A stretch of 64,000 nucleotides of DNA from Desulforamulus aeronauticus DSM 10349 (GTDB lineage Bacteria > Bacillota > Desulfotomaculia > Desulfotomaculales > Desulfotomaculaceae). The stretch lies in assembly GCF_900142375.1 (NCBI RefSeq), contig NZ_FRAR01000014.1, positions 62,001 to 126,000 on the forward strand, written 5' to 3'. Shown piece after piece: positions 36,224 to 45,749 of the stretch. Each line of letters opens with the position of its first letter. The first letter of the stretch is position 1. The position numbers and the translations under genes are program-made. Below the pieces are notes generated by a model. The model saw nothing but the letters and a program-made list of their open reading frames with translations, was not told the origin of the DNA and made no database searches.

Positions 36224-36802
36224 CTACTTCATTAACTCTGCGATCTCTTCCATTACCCGCTTGCTGAGAACCTCCAGCTCCTCTTTTCCAGGACGACTGC
36301 TCCATAATTCGGGTAGGTAAATGGGTTCTCCCACCAAGACAGTTACTTTCCCAAACAAACCCCTGGTACCTTTAAGTGCCATGGGTAGAATAGGTGCATT
36401 CGCTTTGGTAGCCAACATGGCGGCTCCAATTTGAGGCTTTTGCAACTCTCCGCTCTTACTGCGGGTTCCTTCCGGGAAGATGCCAATCATCTGACCCTCC
36501 TGAAGTAATTCTAACGCCTTGCGGATCGCATTGCGGTCGGACTTTTCCCGATTTACTGGAAAGGCACCCAATAATCTAATGATATAAGCCAGAATAGGAT
36601 TCTGGAATAATTCTTGTTTCGCCATAAAGTGAATACGTCTGGTTAACGCACAACCTACTACCACTGGGTCCAGATTGCTGGTGTGATTACTAACCACCAC
36701 CACCCCACCCGTATTAGGTAAACGATCAATCCCGATTACTTCCCACCTGCGCCAGATAGGCAGTAAACAGCGAATAATCGCACGGATAACTGTGTAAAAC
36801 AT
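36224..36802 (-). CDS. plsC: 1-acyl-sn-glycerol-3-phosphate acyltransferase
   Basis: 192 residues. The HX4D catalytic motif is NHTSNLDP; FPEGTRSKSGEL binds glycerophosphate and ALKGTRGLFG is a late motif. Hydrophobic N-terminus. Acylates lysophosphatidic acid to phosphatidic acid; follows cmk by 9 bp and precedes ispH-rpsA. Confidence 0.93.
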   Translation of the reverse strand: MFYTVIRAIIRCLLPIWRRWEVIGIDRLPNTGGVVVVSNHTSNLDPVVVGCALTRRIHFMAKQELFQNPILAYIIRLLGAFPVNREKSDRNAIRKALELLQEGQMIGIFPEGTRSKSGELQKPQIGAAMLATKANAPILPMALKGTRGLFGKVTVLVGEPIYLPELWSSRPGKEELEVLSKRVMEEIAELMK

Positions 36803-36811
36803 GGTTTCCTC

Positions 36812-37480
36812 CTACTTCCCCTTTTCGATCAATGCAATAATGGTAGTAACCACCTCTTCAACGGTCATCCCCGAACTGTCAATGGTAATAGCATCCTGTG
36901 CGGGCACCAAGGGTGACACCGCTCGGTTGCTATCCATATAATCTCTCTCTTCAATTTCCTTGGTCAGTTTTTTAATATCAATAGTATAACCTTTATCTAC
37001 TAATTCTTTAGCTCGTCGGCAGGCTCTCTCCTCTGCAGAAGCTGTGAGAAAAAACTTCGCGCCGGCATCGGGCAATACCACTGTGCCAATATCTCGTCCA
37101 TCCATCACTACGCCAAATTCTTTGGCCATCTGTCTTTGCTGTTTCACCATAACATCCCGAACACCGACAATTTGAGCCACTGTGGATACCTGCCCGGTAA
37201 CTTCAGGTGAGCGAATTTCTTCGGTTACATCTTCTCCATCCAGCAATACCCTTTGCTGCAACCCTGCCACTAACTGAATGGTTGTTTCTTTAGCCAACTG
37301 AGTTAGGCTCATCTGATCCTGTAGATCTAATTTTTCCCGTAAAGCCTTTAAAGTAATAGCACGATACATGGCACCTGTGTCTATGTAGATAAGCTTTAAC
37401 CTTTGTGCCACTAACTTAGCCACCGTACTTTTGCCAGCTCCCGCCGGTCCGTCAATGGCAATACTTCTTCTATCCAGCAA
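36812..37480 (-). CDS. cmk: Cytidylate kinase
   Basis: 222 residues. P-loop IDGPAGAGKSTVAKLVAQRL, IDTGAMYRA, DGRDIGTVVLPDA and CRRAKELVDKG (lid region). Phosphorylates CMP and dCMP. In the common cmk-plsC-ispH-rpsA order of Firmicutes. Confidence 0.95.
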   Translation of the reverse strand: MLDRRSIAIDGPAGAGKSTVAKLVAQRLKLIYIDTGAMYRAITLKALREKLDLQDQMSLTQLAKETTIQLVAGLQQRVLLDGEDVTEEIRSPEVTGQVSTVAQIVGVRDVMVKQQRQMAKEFGVVMDGRDIGTVVLPDAGAKFFLTASAEERACRRAKELVDKGYTIDIKKLTKEIEERDYMDSNRAVSPLVPAQDAITIDSSGMTVEEVVTTIIALIEKGK

Positions 37481-37565
37481 ACCATAACCTCCAATAAGTA
37501 AACCTAGACAATGTCTTATAGGTCTTTCGACATTGGACCAAAAATACCTTTTTTTGCAATTAAAA

Positions 37566-37592
37566 AGCCGCTAGAGAAGTCTCTAGCGGTTA
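37566..37592 (-). terminator. Terminator after aroA
   Basis: CCGCTAGAGA/TCTCTAGCGG stem then GGCTTTTTAA on the minus strand. Confidence 0.75.
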
Positions 37593-38882
37593 TTATTCTA
37601 CCGTTAAACTTTTTAATGCATCTCCGAAGCCCGGGAAACTGACGTCAACACACCCAGCATCTTCAATGATGGTTTGGCTCCGGGCAGACAGACCGGCCAC
37701 CGCCATGGCCATGGCTATGCGATGATCTCCGTAGCTGCGGCAGCTGGCTCCGGTTAAAGGGGTTCCCCCCTGGATCACCAAGCCATCGGGCAATTCTTCA
37801 ATCATAACCCCGAATTTCCGGAGTTCCGCCGCCACCGCAGCAATACGGTTACTTTCCTTCACCTTTAGCTCAGCAGCATCTCTGATGACTGTCGTCCCCT
37901 GGGCGTAGGCAGCTGCCACTGCTAAAATTGGTATTTCGTCGATTAGTCTAGGTATCAGTGTGCCGTATATTTGAGTACTTCGCAGTTCTCCGCCACAAAT
38001 CTTGATATCGGCCACCGGTTCTTCACCCTGATAACGCCGGTTACCAATCTGAAGCTGAGCCCCCATTTGTTGCAACACCTCCAAGATCCCATCCCGAGTG
38101 GGGTTAATTCCCACCCCCTGAATGGTTACTTCAGATCCAGGAACAATAGCAGCAGCAACCATAAAAAAGGCTGCGGAGGAAATATCTCCTGGCACAGTAA
38201 ATCGAACACCAGCCAATCTGGGACGACCTTGCACCGTAACTGTTTGGTCGGACACCTTCACCTCTGCACCAAAATGCCTCAGCATTCTCTCGGTATGGTC
38301 ACGACTGATCGCTGGTTCACGAACAGAGGTTTCCCCTTCTGCAAATAACCCCGCCAAAAGTACTGCCGATTTCATTTGAGCACTGGCTACCGGCGAAATA
38401 AATTCAATCGGTTTTAGTGTCCCACCCCGTACAGCCAGAGGCAGCAGGTTGTTATCCTGACGTCCTAAAAATACCGCACCCATTTGGGTCAGAGGTGTGG
38501 TGACTCTGGCCATCGGACGCTTAATCAGGGAATCATCCCCGGTAAGTATACTGCAAAAGGGTTGACCGGCTAAAATCCCCAACAACAGACGGGTCGTCGT
38601 ACCAGAGTTACCTGCATCCAGTATCCTCGCCGGTTCCTTTAGACCATCTAAGCCTACCCCATGAATGGTTAGTTTACCGTCCACCGGCCCTTCTATATGC
38701 ACTCCCATTTCTTTAAAGCATTGCACCGTAGCTAGGCAATCTTCACCCATTAGAAAATTATCCACCACGGTGGTGCCTTTAGCCAAAGCTCCCAACATAA
38801 CCGCCCGATGAGAGATGGATTTATCACCAGGGCAGGTCATTTGGCCTTTTAGTTGTTTAATCGGATTAATGATCAGCTTCAT
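37593..38882 (-). CDS. aroA: 3-phosphoshikimate 1-carboxyvinyltransferase (EPSP synthase)
   Basis: 429 residues from the ATG at 38882 after GGGGTG; the longer frame has no ribosome site. PGDKSISHRAVMLGALA, DAGNSGTTTRLLLGILA and SRDHTERMLRHFGA are the PEP/shikimate-3-phosphate motifs, ESNRIAA and SYGDHRIAMAMAVAGL follow. Joins PEP to shikimate 3-phosphate. Downstream of tyrA and aroF. Confidence 0.96.
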   Translation of the reverse strand: MKLIINPIKQLKGQMTCPGDKSISHRAVMLGALAKGTTVVDNFLMGEDCLATVQCFKEMGVHIEGPVDGKLTIHGVGLDGLKEPARILDAGNSGTTTRLLLGILAGQPFCSILTGDDSLIKRPMARVTTPLTQMGAVFLGRQDNNLLPLAVRGGTLKPIEFISPVASAQMKSAVLLAGLFAEGETSVREPAISRDHTERMLRHFGAEVKVSDQTVTVQGRPRLAGVRFTVPGDISSAAFFMVAAAIVPGSEVTIQGVGINPTRDGILEVLQQMGAQLQIGNRRYQGEEPVADIKICGGELRSTQIYGTLIPRLIDEIPILAVAAAYAQGTTVIRDAAELKVKESNRIAAVAAELRKFGVMIEELPDGLVIQGGTPLTGASCRSYGDHRIAMAMAVAGLSARSQTIIEDAGCVDVSFPGFGDALKSLTVE

Positions 38883-38914
38883 TTTCACCCCACCCCACAC
38901 GTTACTAAGGACCA

Positions 38915-38952
38915 TTAGCCATTGGCCCTTAAAAACCAAGGCTAATGGCTAA
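38915..38952. repeat. REP-like hairpin between aroA and tyrA
   Basis: TTAGCCATTGGCCCTT (38915-38930) and AAGGCTAATGGCTAA (38938-38952) form an imperfect hairpin. The 17-bp TTAGCCATTGGCCCTTA recurs exactly at 50002-50018. Confidence 0.6.
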
Positions 38953-38963
38953 TCAATTTCTTC

Positions 38964-39839
38964 TTATTTTCTCAAACAGTACTTTCTATTTTCCGGCAAA
39001 GTACTTCTTACATTTTGCGCCCGGGTCAAGGAACCCACCAACAATTCCGAATCAAACCGGAGCATACCCTGCTCTATTAGATTAAGTTGCTCGCGAAATT
39101 TTTCAATAGCCTCCAGTACTTGGGAGCGGTTGGTTAACAGAATATCCCGCCACATCATGGGATTAGAAGCTGCAATTCTGGTAGTATCTCGAAAACCCCC
39201 GGCGGCTAGATCCAATAGAAGCTGTTCCTTGGTATCAGCAGAAACGGTATTAACCAGTGCAGCCGCTAGTAGATGGGGCAGATGACTAATGATCGCCACT
39301 GCCTGGTCATGCTCCTGATAGGCCAATTCCATCGGCTTGGCCCCTAAGCCCTCGATAAGTTGCTTTAACCTAGTTAAGGCCACCCTATCAGTTCTTTCTG
39401 TAGGGGTTAAGAGATAAGAAGCTCCCTCAAACAAATCCTCCCGGGCACCAGCCACCCCCGCAACTTCCAATCCTGCCATGGGATGGCCCCCGACAAAATG
39501 TATTCCTGCCGGTAACATGGCCTCTGCCCGTTCCACCAAACGCCCCTTGACACTTCCCACATCTGTCACGATAGTGCCCTTACTTAGATAAGGCAACGCC
39601 ATCTCCAGAACGCCCAAGGCCACCCCAATGGGGGTCGCTAAAATTAGTAGTTCGGCCCCGACTAATGCTTCGGCCAGGGTTGCTCCGCTATGCACAGCGC
39701 CTACTCGAATCGCCAGGTCAAGATTATCCTTATTAGCTTCCACTCCAACCACTTCATTGGCCAAATTGCGTTTACATAAGGCTAAACCAAGGGACCCACC
39801 AATGAGTCCAACACCGGCAATGACGATTTTATTGAACAC
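38964..39839 (-). CDS. tyrA: Prephenate dehydrogenase
   Basis: 291 residues. N-terminal Rossmann motif IVIAGVGLIGGSLGLAL, VTDVGSVKGRLV, GGHPMAGLEVAGV and HDQAVAIISHLPHLLA. Makes 4-hydroxyphenylpyruvate for tyrosine. Some family members use arogenate; not decidable by eye. It begins where aroF ends (1 bp apart) and is 81 bp upstream of aroA. Confidence 0.93.
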   Translation of the reverse strand: MFNKIVIAGVGLIGGSLGLALCKRNLANEVVGVEANKDNLDLAIRVGAVHSGATLAEALVGAELLILATPIGVALGVLEMALPYLSKGTIVTDVGSVKGRLVERAEAMLPAGIHFVGGHPMAGLEVAGVAGAREDLFEGASYLLTPTERTDRVALTRLKQLIEGLGAKPMELAYQEHDQAVAIISHLPHLLAAALVNTVSADTKEQLLLDLAAGGFRDTTRIAASNPMMWRDILLTNRSQVLEAIEKFREQLNLIEQGMLRFDSELLVGSLTRAQNVRSTLPENRKYCLRK

Positions 39840-40856
39840 TTACCCCATCCTTCTCCCCACTGCATCTGCTATTTTCCCTAAGTCCTTCATCAGAGCCTGG
39901 AAATTCTCCGGTGTCAGCGATTGGGGGCCATCACAGAGAGCTTCTGATGGGTTGGGATGGACCTCGATTAACAACCCGTCAGCCCCGGCGGTCACTGCTG
40001 CAGCGGCCATGGGGGGCACAAATTTCCATTTGCCTAAGGCATGGCTGGGGTCGACGATAACCGGTAGGTGTGATAGGTGTTTCACTACTGGAATTGCTGA
40101 CAAATCCAGAGTGTTCCGGGTGTAGTTTTCATAGGTACGAATGCCTCGTTCACATAAAATTACATTGTAATTGCCACCAGCCATAATGTATTCAGCGGCC
40201 ATCAACCATTCTTCAATGGTTGCCGAAGACCCCCGCTTTAAAAGCACTGGCTTATCCATCTTGGCCACTTCTCGCAGCAGGAAGAAATTTTGCATATTGC
40301 GAGTACCAATTTGCAGAATATCCGCATATTCAGCCACCATCGGTAAAGTATTAGCATCCATCACTTCCGTAACAATTTTTAGACCTGTTCTTTCCCGGGC
40401 TTCAGCCAAATATTTCAGTCCTTGCTCTTCCAAACCTTGAAAGGCATAGGGAGAGGTACGTGGTTTAAAAGCCCCGCCCCTTAATAAGGTGGCGCCTGCG
40501 GCTTTAACAATATCGGCTGCTTCAAACAATTGCTCGCGGCTCTCTACCGCACAAGGGCCAGCCATAATATGAATTTGTTCTCCACCAATGGTAATGTCAT
40601 CTATCTGAATAATCGTGTCCTGCTCTTTAAAGGCTCTGCTGGCAAGTTTATAGGGCTGCAGAATGGGAACAATTCTTTCCACCCCCTGCATGGCCTCCAG
40701 GGCTAAATCTCCCATTCTGGTTTTATCTCCAATGGCACCAATAATGGTCTGTTCTACCCCCTGGGAAAGATGGATTTGGAAACCTGCCTTATCCAATCGG
40801 TTTACTACCGCTTTAATTTTATTTTCATCTGCTCTCGGCTGCATAATCACAATCAT
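39840..40856 (-). CDS. aroF: 3-deoxy-7-phosphoheptulonate synthase, type I-beta
   Basis: 338 residues from an ATG at 40856 after GGAGGAG. An N-terminal ferredoxin-like domain (about 1-70, [20 protein letters not shown]), then the TIM-barrel catalytic part: [57 protein letters not shown]. Condenses PEP and erythrose 4-phosphate; I infer feedback control from the N-terminal domain. First gene of the aroF-tyrA-aroA run. Confidence 0.95.
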   Translation of the reverse strand: MIVIMQPRADENKIKAVVNRLDKAGFQIHLSQGVEQTIIGAIGDKTRMGDLALEAMQGVERIVPILQPYKLASRAFKEQDTIIQIDDITIGGEQIHIMAGPCAVESREQLFEAADIVKAAGATLLRGGAFKPRTSPYAFQGLEEQGLKYLAEARERTGLKIVTEVMDANTLPMVAEYADILQIGTRNMQNFFLLREVAKMDKPVLLKRGSSATIEEWLMAAEYIMAGGNYNVILCERGIRTYENYTRNTLDLSAIPVVKHLSHLPVIVDPSHALGKWKFVPPMAAAAVTAGADGLLIEVHPNPSEALCDGPQSLTPENFQALMKDLGKIADAVGRRMG

Positions 40857-41119
40857 AATACTCCTCCTTCTGCCCACGCCTCGGGCCCCTACCATACTAA
40901 TATACCCTAAAAGAAGTCACTTACAAAACACAAAAAACACCCAATAAACGAGTGTCATTTTAGCCAATTAGACATAGATATCCCTCCTCTACCGTACTAC
41001 CATCCTACAAAAATAAAAAACCATGCTACAAAAAATATGTTATCATTCCTTGGACAAAATGGCAATTAGAGAAAAATGTGCTACAATAAAAATAACAGTA
41101 ATCTGAAAGGAGCGTATCT

Positions 41120-42310
41120 ATGCTGTTATCTGATAAGGTTGCATCCTGTTTAGGAAGTGGTTCCTATATTAGGAAAATGTTTGAGGAAGGTGACCGCCTA
41201 GCTAGGATTCACGGTGCGGATAAAATATTTGATTTTACCATTGGCAATCCTTCGGTGGACCCTCCGGAAAAATTCAGAGAAGCATTAAAACAGTTGGCTA
41301 TAAACCCTATTCCCGGCATGCATCGCTATATGAGCAATGCCGGTTACCCTGAAACCCGGACTGCCGTAGCAGAAGTGCTCTCGGAACAATCCGGCCTGTC
41401 CTTGACAGCCGATCATGTGGTAATGACAGTAGGGGCCGGCGGCGGCTTAAATGTTGTTTTAAAGGCTATTTTAAATCCCGGTGATGAGGTTATTGCTCTC
41501 TCTCCTTACTTTGTGGAGTATGGCTTTTATGTAGACAACCATGGTGGTGTACTGAAAGTTGTCCCCACCGACGAACAATTCTTACCGGATCTTCCTGCCA
41601 TTGAGGCGGCGATCAATCCTAAAACCCGTGCAATTATCATTAATTCTCCCAACAACCCCACCGGGGTCATTTACTCAGAAGATATCTTAACAAAACTTGG
41701 ACAACTATTAGAGAAAAAATCTCGAGAACTAGGACGTCCTATCTTTGTCTTGTCGGACGAGCCCTACGCCAAAATTGTCTATGATGGGGCCGAAGTTCCC
41801 TCTGTTTTTAAATTCATTACCAACGCCCTGATGGTTACCTCACACAGTAAGGATTTAGCTTTGCCTGGTGAACGAATTGGCTATATCGCAGTCAACCCCC
41901 GTATCGCAGGGGTAGAAACTCTCGTCAATGGCCTGATCTTCTGCAACCGTACCCTGGGCTTTGTTAATGCCCCTGCCTTGATGCAGCGCCTAGTAGCCGG
42001 TCTGCAGCAGGAAACTGTAAATATTGCGGAATATCAAGAAAAGCGGGATGTGCTGTACAATCATTTAACTTCCCTCGGTTTTGAGTTAATTAAACCCGCC
42101 GGGGCCTTTTACCTATTTCCCAAATCACCCCTGCCAGATGACCTGGAGTTTATTCAAAGGGCTCTGAAATACAATATCTTATTGGTTCCGGGCGGTGGCT
42201 TTGGGGCTCCTGGCTACTTCCGAATTGCCTATTGTATTGATCTGGCTATTATCCAAAGATCGCTTCCCGCCTGGACTGCGTTAGCTCAGGATTTGGGTAT
42301 GATAAAATAA
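41120..42310 (+). CDS. PLP-dependent aminotransferase, class I/II
   Basis: 396 residues. FDFTIGNPSVDPPEKF near the N-terminus, NSPNNPTGVIYSED, VLSDEPYAKI, the PLP-lysine in TSHSKDLALPGERIGY and the tail VPGGGFGAPGYFRIAYC match aspartate/aromatic-type aminotransferases. Substrate cannot be called; its placement divergent from aroF-tyrA-aroA, next to aroH, suggests aromatic amino acid transamination. The ATG follows AAAGGAG. Confidence 0.88.
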   Translation: MLLSDKVASCLGSGSYIRKMFEEGDRLARIHGADKIFDFTIGNPSVDPPEKFREALKQLAINPIPGMHRYMSNAGYPETRTAVAEVLSEQSGLSLTADHVVMTVGAGGGLNVVLKAILNPGDEVIALSPYFVEYGFYVDNHGGVLKVVPTDEQFLPDLPAIEAAINPKTRAIIINSPNNPTGVIYSEDILTKLGQLLEKKSRELGRPIFVLSDEPYAKIVYDGAEVPSVFKFITNALMVTSHSKDLALPGERIGYIAVNPRIAGVETLVNGLIFCNRTLGFVNAPALMQRLVAGLQQETVNIAEYQEKRDVLYNHLTSLGFELIKPAGAFYLFPKSPLPDDLEFIQRALKYNILLVPGGGFGAPGYFRIAYCIDLAIIQRSLPAWTALAQDLGMIK

Positions 42311-42317
42311 GTAAGAT

Positions 42318-42350
42318 AAAACCAGGCCGAAAATATCGTGCCTGGTTTTG
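42318..42350 (+). terminator. Terminator of the aminotransferase gene
   Basis: AAAACCAGGC/GCCTGGTTTT stem, T-rich end. Confidence 0.65.
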
Positions 42351-42370
42351 TTATGGTAACCGAAAATTAA

Positions 42371-42394
42371 GAGGCCGAGGTTTCCCTCGGCCTC
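42371..42394 (-). terminator. Terminator of the hutP-aroH transcript
   Basis: GAGGCCGAGG/CCTCGGCCTC with TTTC loop; the minus-strand tail CTTAATTTTC is T-rich. Confidence 0.7.
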
Positions 42395-42399
42395 TAAAA

Positions 42400-42765
42400 T
42401 TAGCCAACTAAATCCGGTCTTAATCTAACCGCTTCCCGTAAATATACATGTTTTATTTCCTTTTGCGATTTATTTGTATTGACCTGAACCAATACCCGGA
42501 TGCATCTTGCTAAAGCACCTTTTACCGGCAATTCCAACGCACAAAACAACGGGACCTGGTCCCAGCCAATAGCTCGTGCCGCCTTCGCCGGAAATTCAGC
42601 ATTTAAATCCTCGGTTGCCGTAAAAAAAACACTGCCTACATCCTCTAACACTAATTGATTGCGTTCTATAATAGTCCGCAATAACTCTTGGGTTGCTTCC
42701 GTAATTTCTTTACTGTCATTCTGTTCTACCGTAATGGCTCCCCGAATGCCTCTGACAAAGGCCAT
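42400..42765 (-). CDS. aroH: Chorismate mutase, AroH type
   Basis: 121 residues. FVRGIRGAITVEQND, DVGSVFFTATEDLNAEFPAKAAR and IRVLVQVNT, KHVYLREAVRLRPDL match the monofunctional AroH family of Bacillus. Converts chorismate to prephenate, feeding tyrA in this window. 19 bp after the HutP-like gene. Confidence 0.93.
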   Translation of the reverse strand: MAFVRGIRGAITVEQNDSKEITEATQELLRTIIERNQLVLEDVGSVFFTATEDLNAEFPAKAARAIGWDQVPLFCALELPVKGALARCIRVLVQVNTNKSQKEIKHVYLREAVRLRPDLVG

Positions 42766-42784
42766 CCCTCAAATACCTCCCGTT

Positions 42785-43207
42785 CTACAGACTGGATACC
42801 GCTCTATGTCCTAAACCAATAGCCACTTCGTCTAAATGCAATAGTCCCACTCCAAAGAACACGGCTACACTGATGTGGTCATTCTGCCGGGCTATGCCAA
42901 TCTTACCACCTACATTTAAACCTACTGCCTTGGGCATAACCATGGAAAGGGCTTCTCGAGTGGCACCAGCCACAGCCCCTTCATCAGCGTGCACTTCTTT
43001 GATAACGCCTTCCCTTTTAGCAGCCACAACTGCCCTTTCGATAATACGGTTCACTGATGAAATAAAATCTCCACCATAGTCTACTGCAGCAGTACGAATT
43101 CCGTCATATAAGAACTTGGATTTATATTCCTTCTCTTGTTCCCTGGTTTCAGTCATGGCCATCTCAATGGCGACCCTGGCTACTTTTCTACTTCCGTGGA
43201 GAACCAA
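42785..43207 (-). CDS. HutP-family RNA-binding protein
   Basis: 140 residues from a TTG at 43207, about 10 nt after AGGAGG. VARVAIEMAMTETREQEKEY, VHADEGAVAGATREALS, VGGKIGIARQND and VGLLHLDEVAIGLGHRAVSSL match HutP, the histidine-dependent antiterminator of Bacillus hut genes. No hut gene lies nearby, and it is followed by aroH, so the RNA target is unknown. Ligand assumption would be speculative. Confidence 0.88.
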   Translation of the reverse strand: MVLHGSRKVARVAIEMAMTETREQEKEYKSKFLYDGIRTAAVDYGGDFISSVNRIIERAVVAAKREGVIKEVHADEGAVAGATREALSMVMPKAVGLNVGGKIGIARQNDHISVAVFFGVGLLHLDEVAIGLGHRAVSSL

Positions 43208-43335
43208 GCAAAAAACCTCCTAAATGATCAAAAATAACTAGATTTTATTATATCATTTGAAAAAACATACAAAAGGCTTGATAAAGTCCACGCCAGGCTA
43301 CCTGCTCACATGTAGTTTTCAACTGCAACCTCTGT

Positions 43336-43794
43336 TTAATTCTCTGACAGCTCTACTTTACCAATGGTAATAATTGTTTTTTGACCGGTGAAATCCATTC
43401 CCTTGGCAGGTTTTTGAAGCGCTTTGGAACTATCTAATATCTTTACGACGATGGGATGTTCATAAAATGTGCTATCCACTTCAATGGTGTCCCCCTCGGA
43501 CACAGCTAGGGTGACATAAGGATGGGTAAAATCCCCCTGACATTGGCCGTTTATCAGTATTTTAGCCTTCGGTAGAGTAGAAAAATTAACTAATTGCAGA
43601 ATAATGGTTTCTCTTTGGTCAGTAACAGGACCTATTACCTGCTCAGCATCAGACCCGACCCTATGAATAACTTGACTCAGAGGTGACCCCGCCAACATGG
43701 TCTGGTAAAAGAACAGAAATACTGTTGCTGAAATAATAACTGCTAACAACAGTTTTTCCGCTATTTTTTTGTATCTATATTGTCCATTTTTCAT
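43336..43794 (-). CDS. Membrane-anchored protein of unknown function
   Basis: 152 residues; ATG after GGAGG. One N-terminal membrane helix (LLLAVIISATVFLFFYQTML, about residues 14-33), then an extracytoplasmic domain of beta-rich character (ETIILQLVNFSTLPKAKILI, GQCQGDFTHPYVTLAVSEGD). A single Cys near residue 85. No family recognised; probably a conserved protein of Desulfotomaculum-like genomes. Separate from hutP by 128 bp. Confidence 0.75.
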   Translation of the reverse strand: MKNGQYRYKKIAEKLLLAVIISATVFLFFYQTMLAGSPLSQVIHRVGSDAEQVIGPVTDQRETIILQLVNFSTLPKAKILINGQCQGDFTHPYVTLAVSEGDTIEVDSTFYEHPIVVKILDSSKALQKPAKGMDFTGQKTIITIGKVELSEN

Positions 43795-43849
43795 ACCACC
43801 GCCTCCTATCCAAAAAGCTATGCGGCGATATGTTAAATTATACCATTTG

Positions 43850-44308
43850 TTAGCGGTTATTCATCCTTCGTTCCAATAGGCTGCGATAAACTCTCATTTC
43901 CTCTGCCACTCTAAATAACAACCTCTCTACATCATATCTACTGAGGGACATGTTGGGCGGATCGATAATCTCAATCTTACGAAAATCGTCTCTAGCAATA
44001 AACCGTACAACATCCTCTAAGGTTTCTGCCCGCAATAGAAGAATCACCGGGGCATAGGCTACCTCTGAATCGGTAATTTCATCATGCACCATGTAGACTT
44101 CTGTGCTCATATCGATATCTTCCACCTGAATGCCCTGGATGGGAACATTCCTAAACACAGCTACCTGCTGTTCCCTAAGATCTTCGGCAGCTTTGTCGCT
44201 GGGTTTCCCCCCAAACAAAAAACGCCCAGTTTTGCCGACTCCTTTAAAGTCCATGCGAACTTTAACCTTTAAGGGCCGGTACATAATATCTTCGTTAACT
44301 ATACTCAA
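43850..44308 (-). CDS. Conserved protein of unknown function
   Basis: 152 residues; TTG start at 44308 with GGGAGG 8 nt upstream. Soluble, charged, no signal or membrane helix. YRPLKVKVRMDFKGVGKTGR near the start, then a central strand VEDIDMSTEVYMVHDEITD and a C-terminal helix ERLLFRVAEEMRVYRSLLER. No family name can be given. It is 55 bp upstream of the membrane-anchored gene in the same direction. Confidence 0.7.
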   Translation of the reverse strand: MSIVNEDIMYRPLKVKVRMDFKGVGKTGRFLFGGKPSDKAAEDLREQQVAVFRNVPIQGIQVEDIDMSTEVYMVHDEITDSEVAYAPVILLLRAETLEDVVRFIARDDFRKIEIIDPPNMSLSRYDVERLLFRVAEEMRVYRSLLERRMNNR

Positions 44309-44378
44309 ACCTAAAACCTCCCTACCGGTGCCTAACTCTAGAACAATTCTCTCCGGCAGGGAAAAATCCTGCTAAGTC

Positions 44379-44618
44379 TTACCAACGTATCTTCTGAGAT
44401 CCACAAATAGAACAGGTATCAAAATATTGATCTGGCTCTTCAAAGGCCGCCTGGGCGTCATCCAAACTGGCTCCCTGACATTCCATGGTTACTAAAGTAC
44501 CCTGCTCATCAAAATTTCCCAGTAAACCATAGGGTGTGGCGTTAGCCGTATCTGCACTGGGTGAAAATTTAGAACAGGCTAGACTACTATCATTGCCACA
44601 GGCAATACAATAAGGCAT
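44379..44618 (-). CDS. Small four-cysteine (zinc-ribbon-like) protein
   Basis: 79 residues; ATG with GGAGGG 6 nt upstream. Two cysteine pairs, YCIACGND at the N-terminus and DTCSICGSQKIRW at the C-terminus, give a CxxC...CxxC zinc-ribbon-like pattern; a further Cys lies in ECQGAS. No family assigned. Upstream of the unknown gene at 43850. Confidence 0.75.
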   Translation of the reverse strand: MPYCIACGNDSSLACSKFSPSADTANATPYGLLGNFDEQGTLVTMECQGASLDDAQAAFEEPDQYFDTCSICGSQKIRW

Positions 44619-44704
44619 AGCATACCCTCCGTTTTTGTATGGCTTACCCTATAATATTGCCATAGCTAAGGTATGTTTATGCCTATCATTTTACATTGTC
44701 TGGA

Positions 44705-45688
44705 TTATCTGGTTTTGGTTTTGCCAAATTTATTTCTGCTATTTCGACCTTCCGTTTTCCTAGCCTCGGGTTTTTTTCCTATGGCCTTTTTCCCCTGGAC
44801 ACTCCTACTCTCTGATTTTTTACCGTCAACCTTATTTCCTTCGATTTTTCTTCCTTCTAAACCTCTACCTTCATACTTCCCGTTTTCGGGCTTTCTACCT
44901 GTCGGGACCTTTGCGAATGTATTTCCTTTCCTTCGGCTGGTAGCCTGAACCACAGCGGGATCTATTTTCCTTCCTACCAGTTCCATTAAGGATGTTAATT
45001 CATTAAAATTAAGAGGTCTAAAATCACCCGGCTTTAAATCCCCTAATTCCAACGGGCCAAGGCGGATTCTTCTCAGTCTAAGTACGGGTTGTCCAATACA
45101 TTCACACATCCGCCTCACTTGGCGGTTGCGCCCTTCATGGATGGAAATTTCCAGCAAAGCCCGACCATCCAAAATATCCACCAATTTTACATCCGCCGGG
45201 GCAGTCATCCCGTCTTCCAGCCGCAATCCTTTGGCCATTTCCTCCAACTTACCTGGCTGCGGTATCCCCTCCACCCTGGCACGATACGTTTTCTTAACTT
45301 TGTGCTTGGGGTGAGTGAGGGCTTGGGTAAGCTCGCCATCATTCGTTAATAGCAGCAGCCCCTCGGAGTCGTAATCCAACCGCCCCACCGGGTAAACCCT
45401 CTCCTGCACACCCTCCAGCAAATCCAATACTGTCTTGCGCCCTCGCTCGTCTTGCAGGGTGGTAACATAACCGCGAGGCTTATTTAAGAGATAATATACT
45501 TTTCTTTCTACCGGAGGAAGGGGTTTACCGTTCACCTCTATCTTATCTCGAGAGACCTCTACCTTGGTTCCCAGTTCTTTAACAACTTTCCCATTGACCT
45601 TTACCTTGCCACCGCTAATTAATTCTTCCGCATGTCGCCGAGAAGCTACACCAGCCATGGCCAGTACTTTTTGTAACCTTATTTCCAT
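44705..45688 (-). CDS. rluB: 23S rRNA pseudouridine synthase, RluB-type
   Basis: 327 residues from ATG at 45688, 10 nt after AAGGAG. N-terminal S4 domain (IRLQKVLAMAGVASRRHAEE), then the RsuA/RluB catalytic domain with VGRLDYDSEGLLLLTND containing the aspartate, and a KVKKTYRARVEG region. Residues about 250-327 are a long basic tail with repeated GRK/EG units (e.g. GRGLEGRKIEGNKVDGKK), not part of the fold. Modifies helix 89-type rRNA uridine by analogy. 61 bp downstream of spmB. Confidence 0.92.
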   Translation of the reverse strand: MEIRLQKVLAMAGVASRRHAEELISGGKVKVNGKVVKELGTKVEVSRDKIEVNGKPLPPVERKVYYLLNKPRGYVTTLQDERGRKTVLDLLEGVQERVYPVGRLDYDSEGLLLLTNDGELTQALTHPKHKVKKTYRARVEGIPQPGKLEEMAKGLRLEDGMTAPADVKLVDILDGRALLEISIHEGRNRQVRRMCECIGQPVLRLRRIRLGPLELGDLKPGDFRPLNFNELTSLMELVGRKIDPAVVQATSRRKGNTFAKVPTGRKPENGKYEGRGLEGRKIEGNKVDGKKSESRSVQGKKAIGKKPEARKTEGRNSRNKFGKTKTR

Positions 45689-45749
45689 CAATTAAAGTCT
45701 CCTTATTTGTCACAAGTCCCTGTCAATATCATTCCCGTCCCTAACGGCA

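Noticed and set aside
41000-41119. Sigma-A promoter before the aminotransferase (TTGGAC with TACAAT)
   Set aside because: The spacing is about 26 bp, too long for a normal promoter, so I could not support it.
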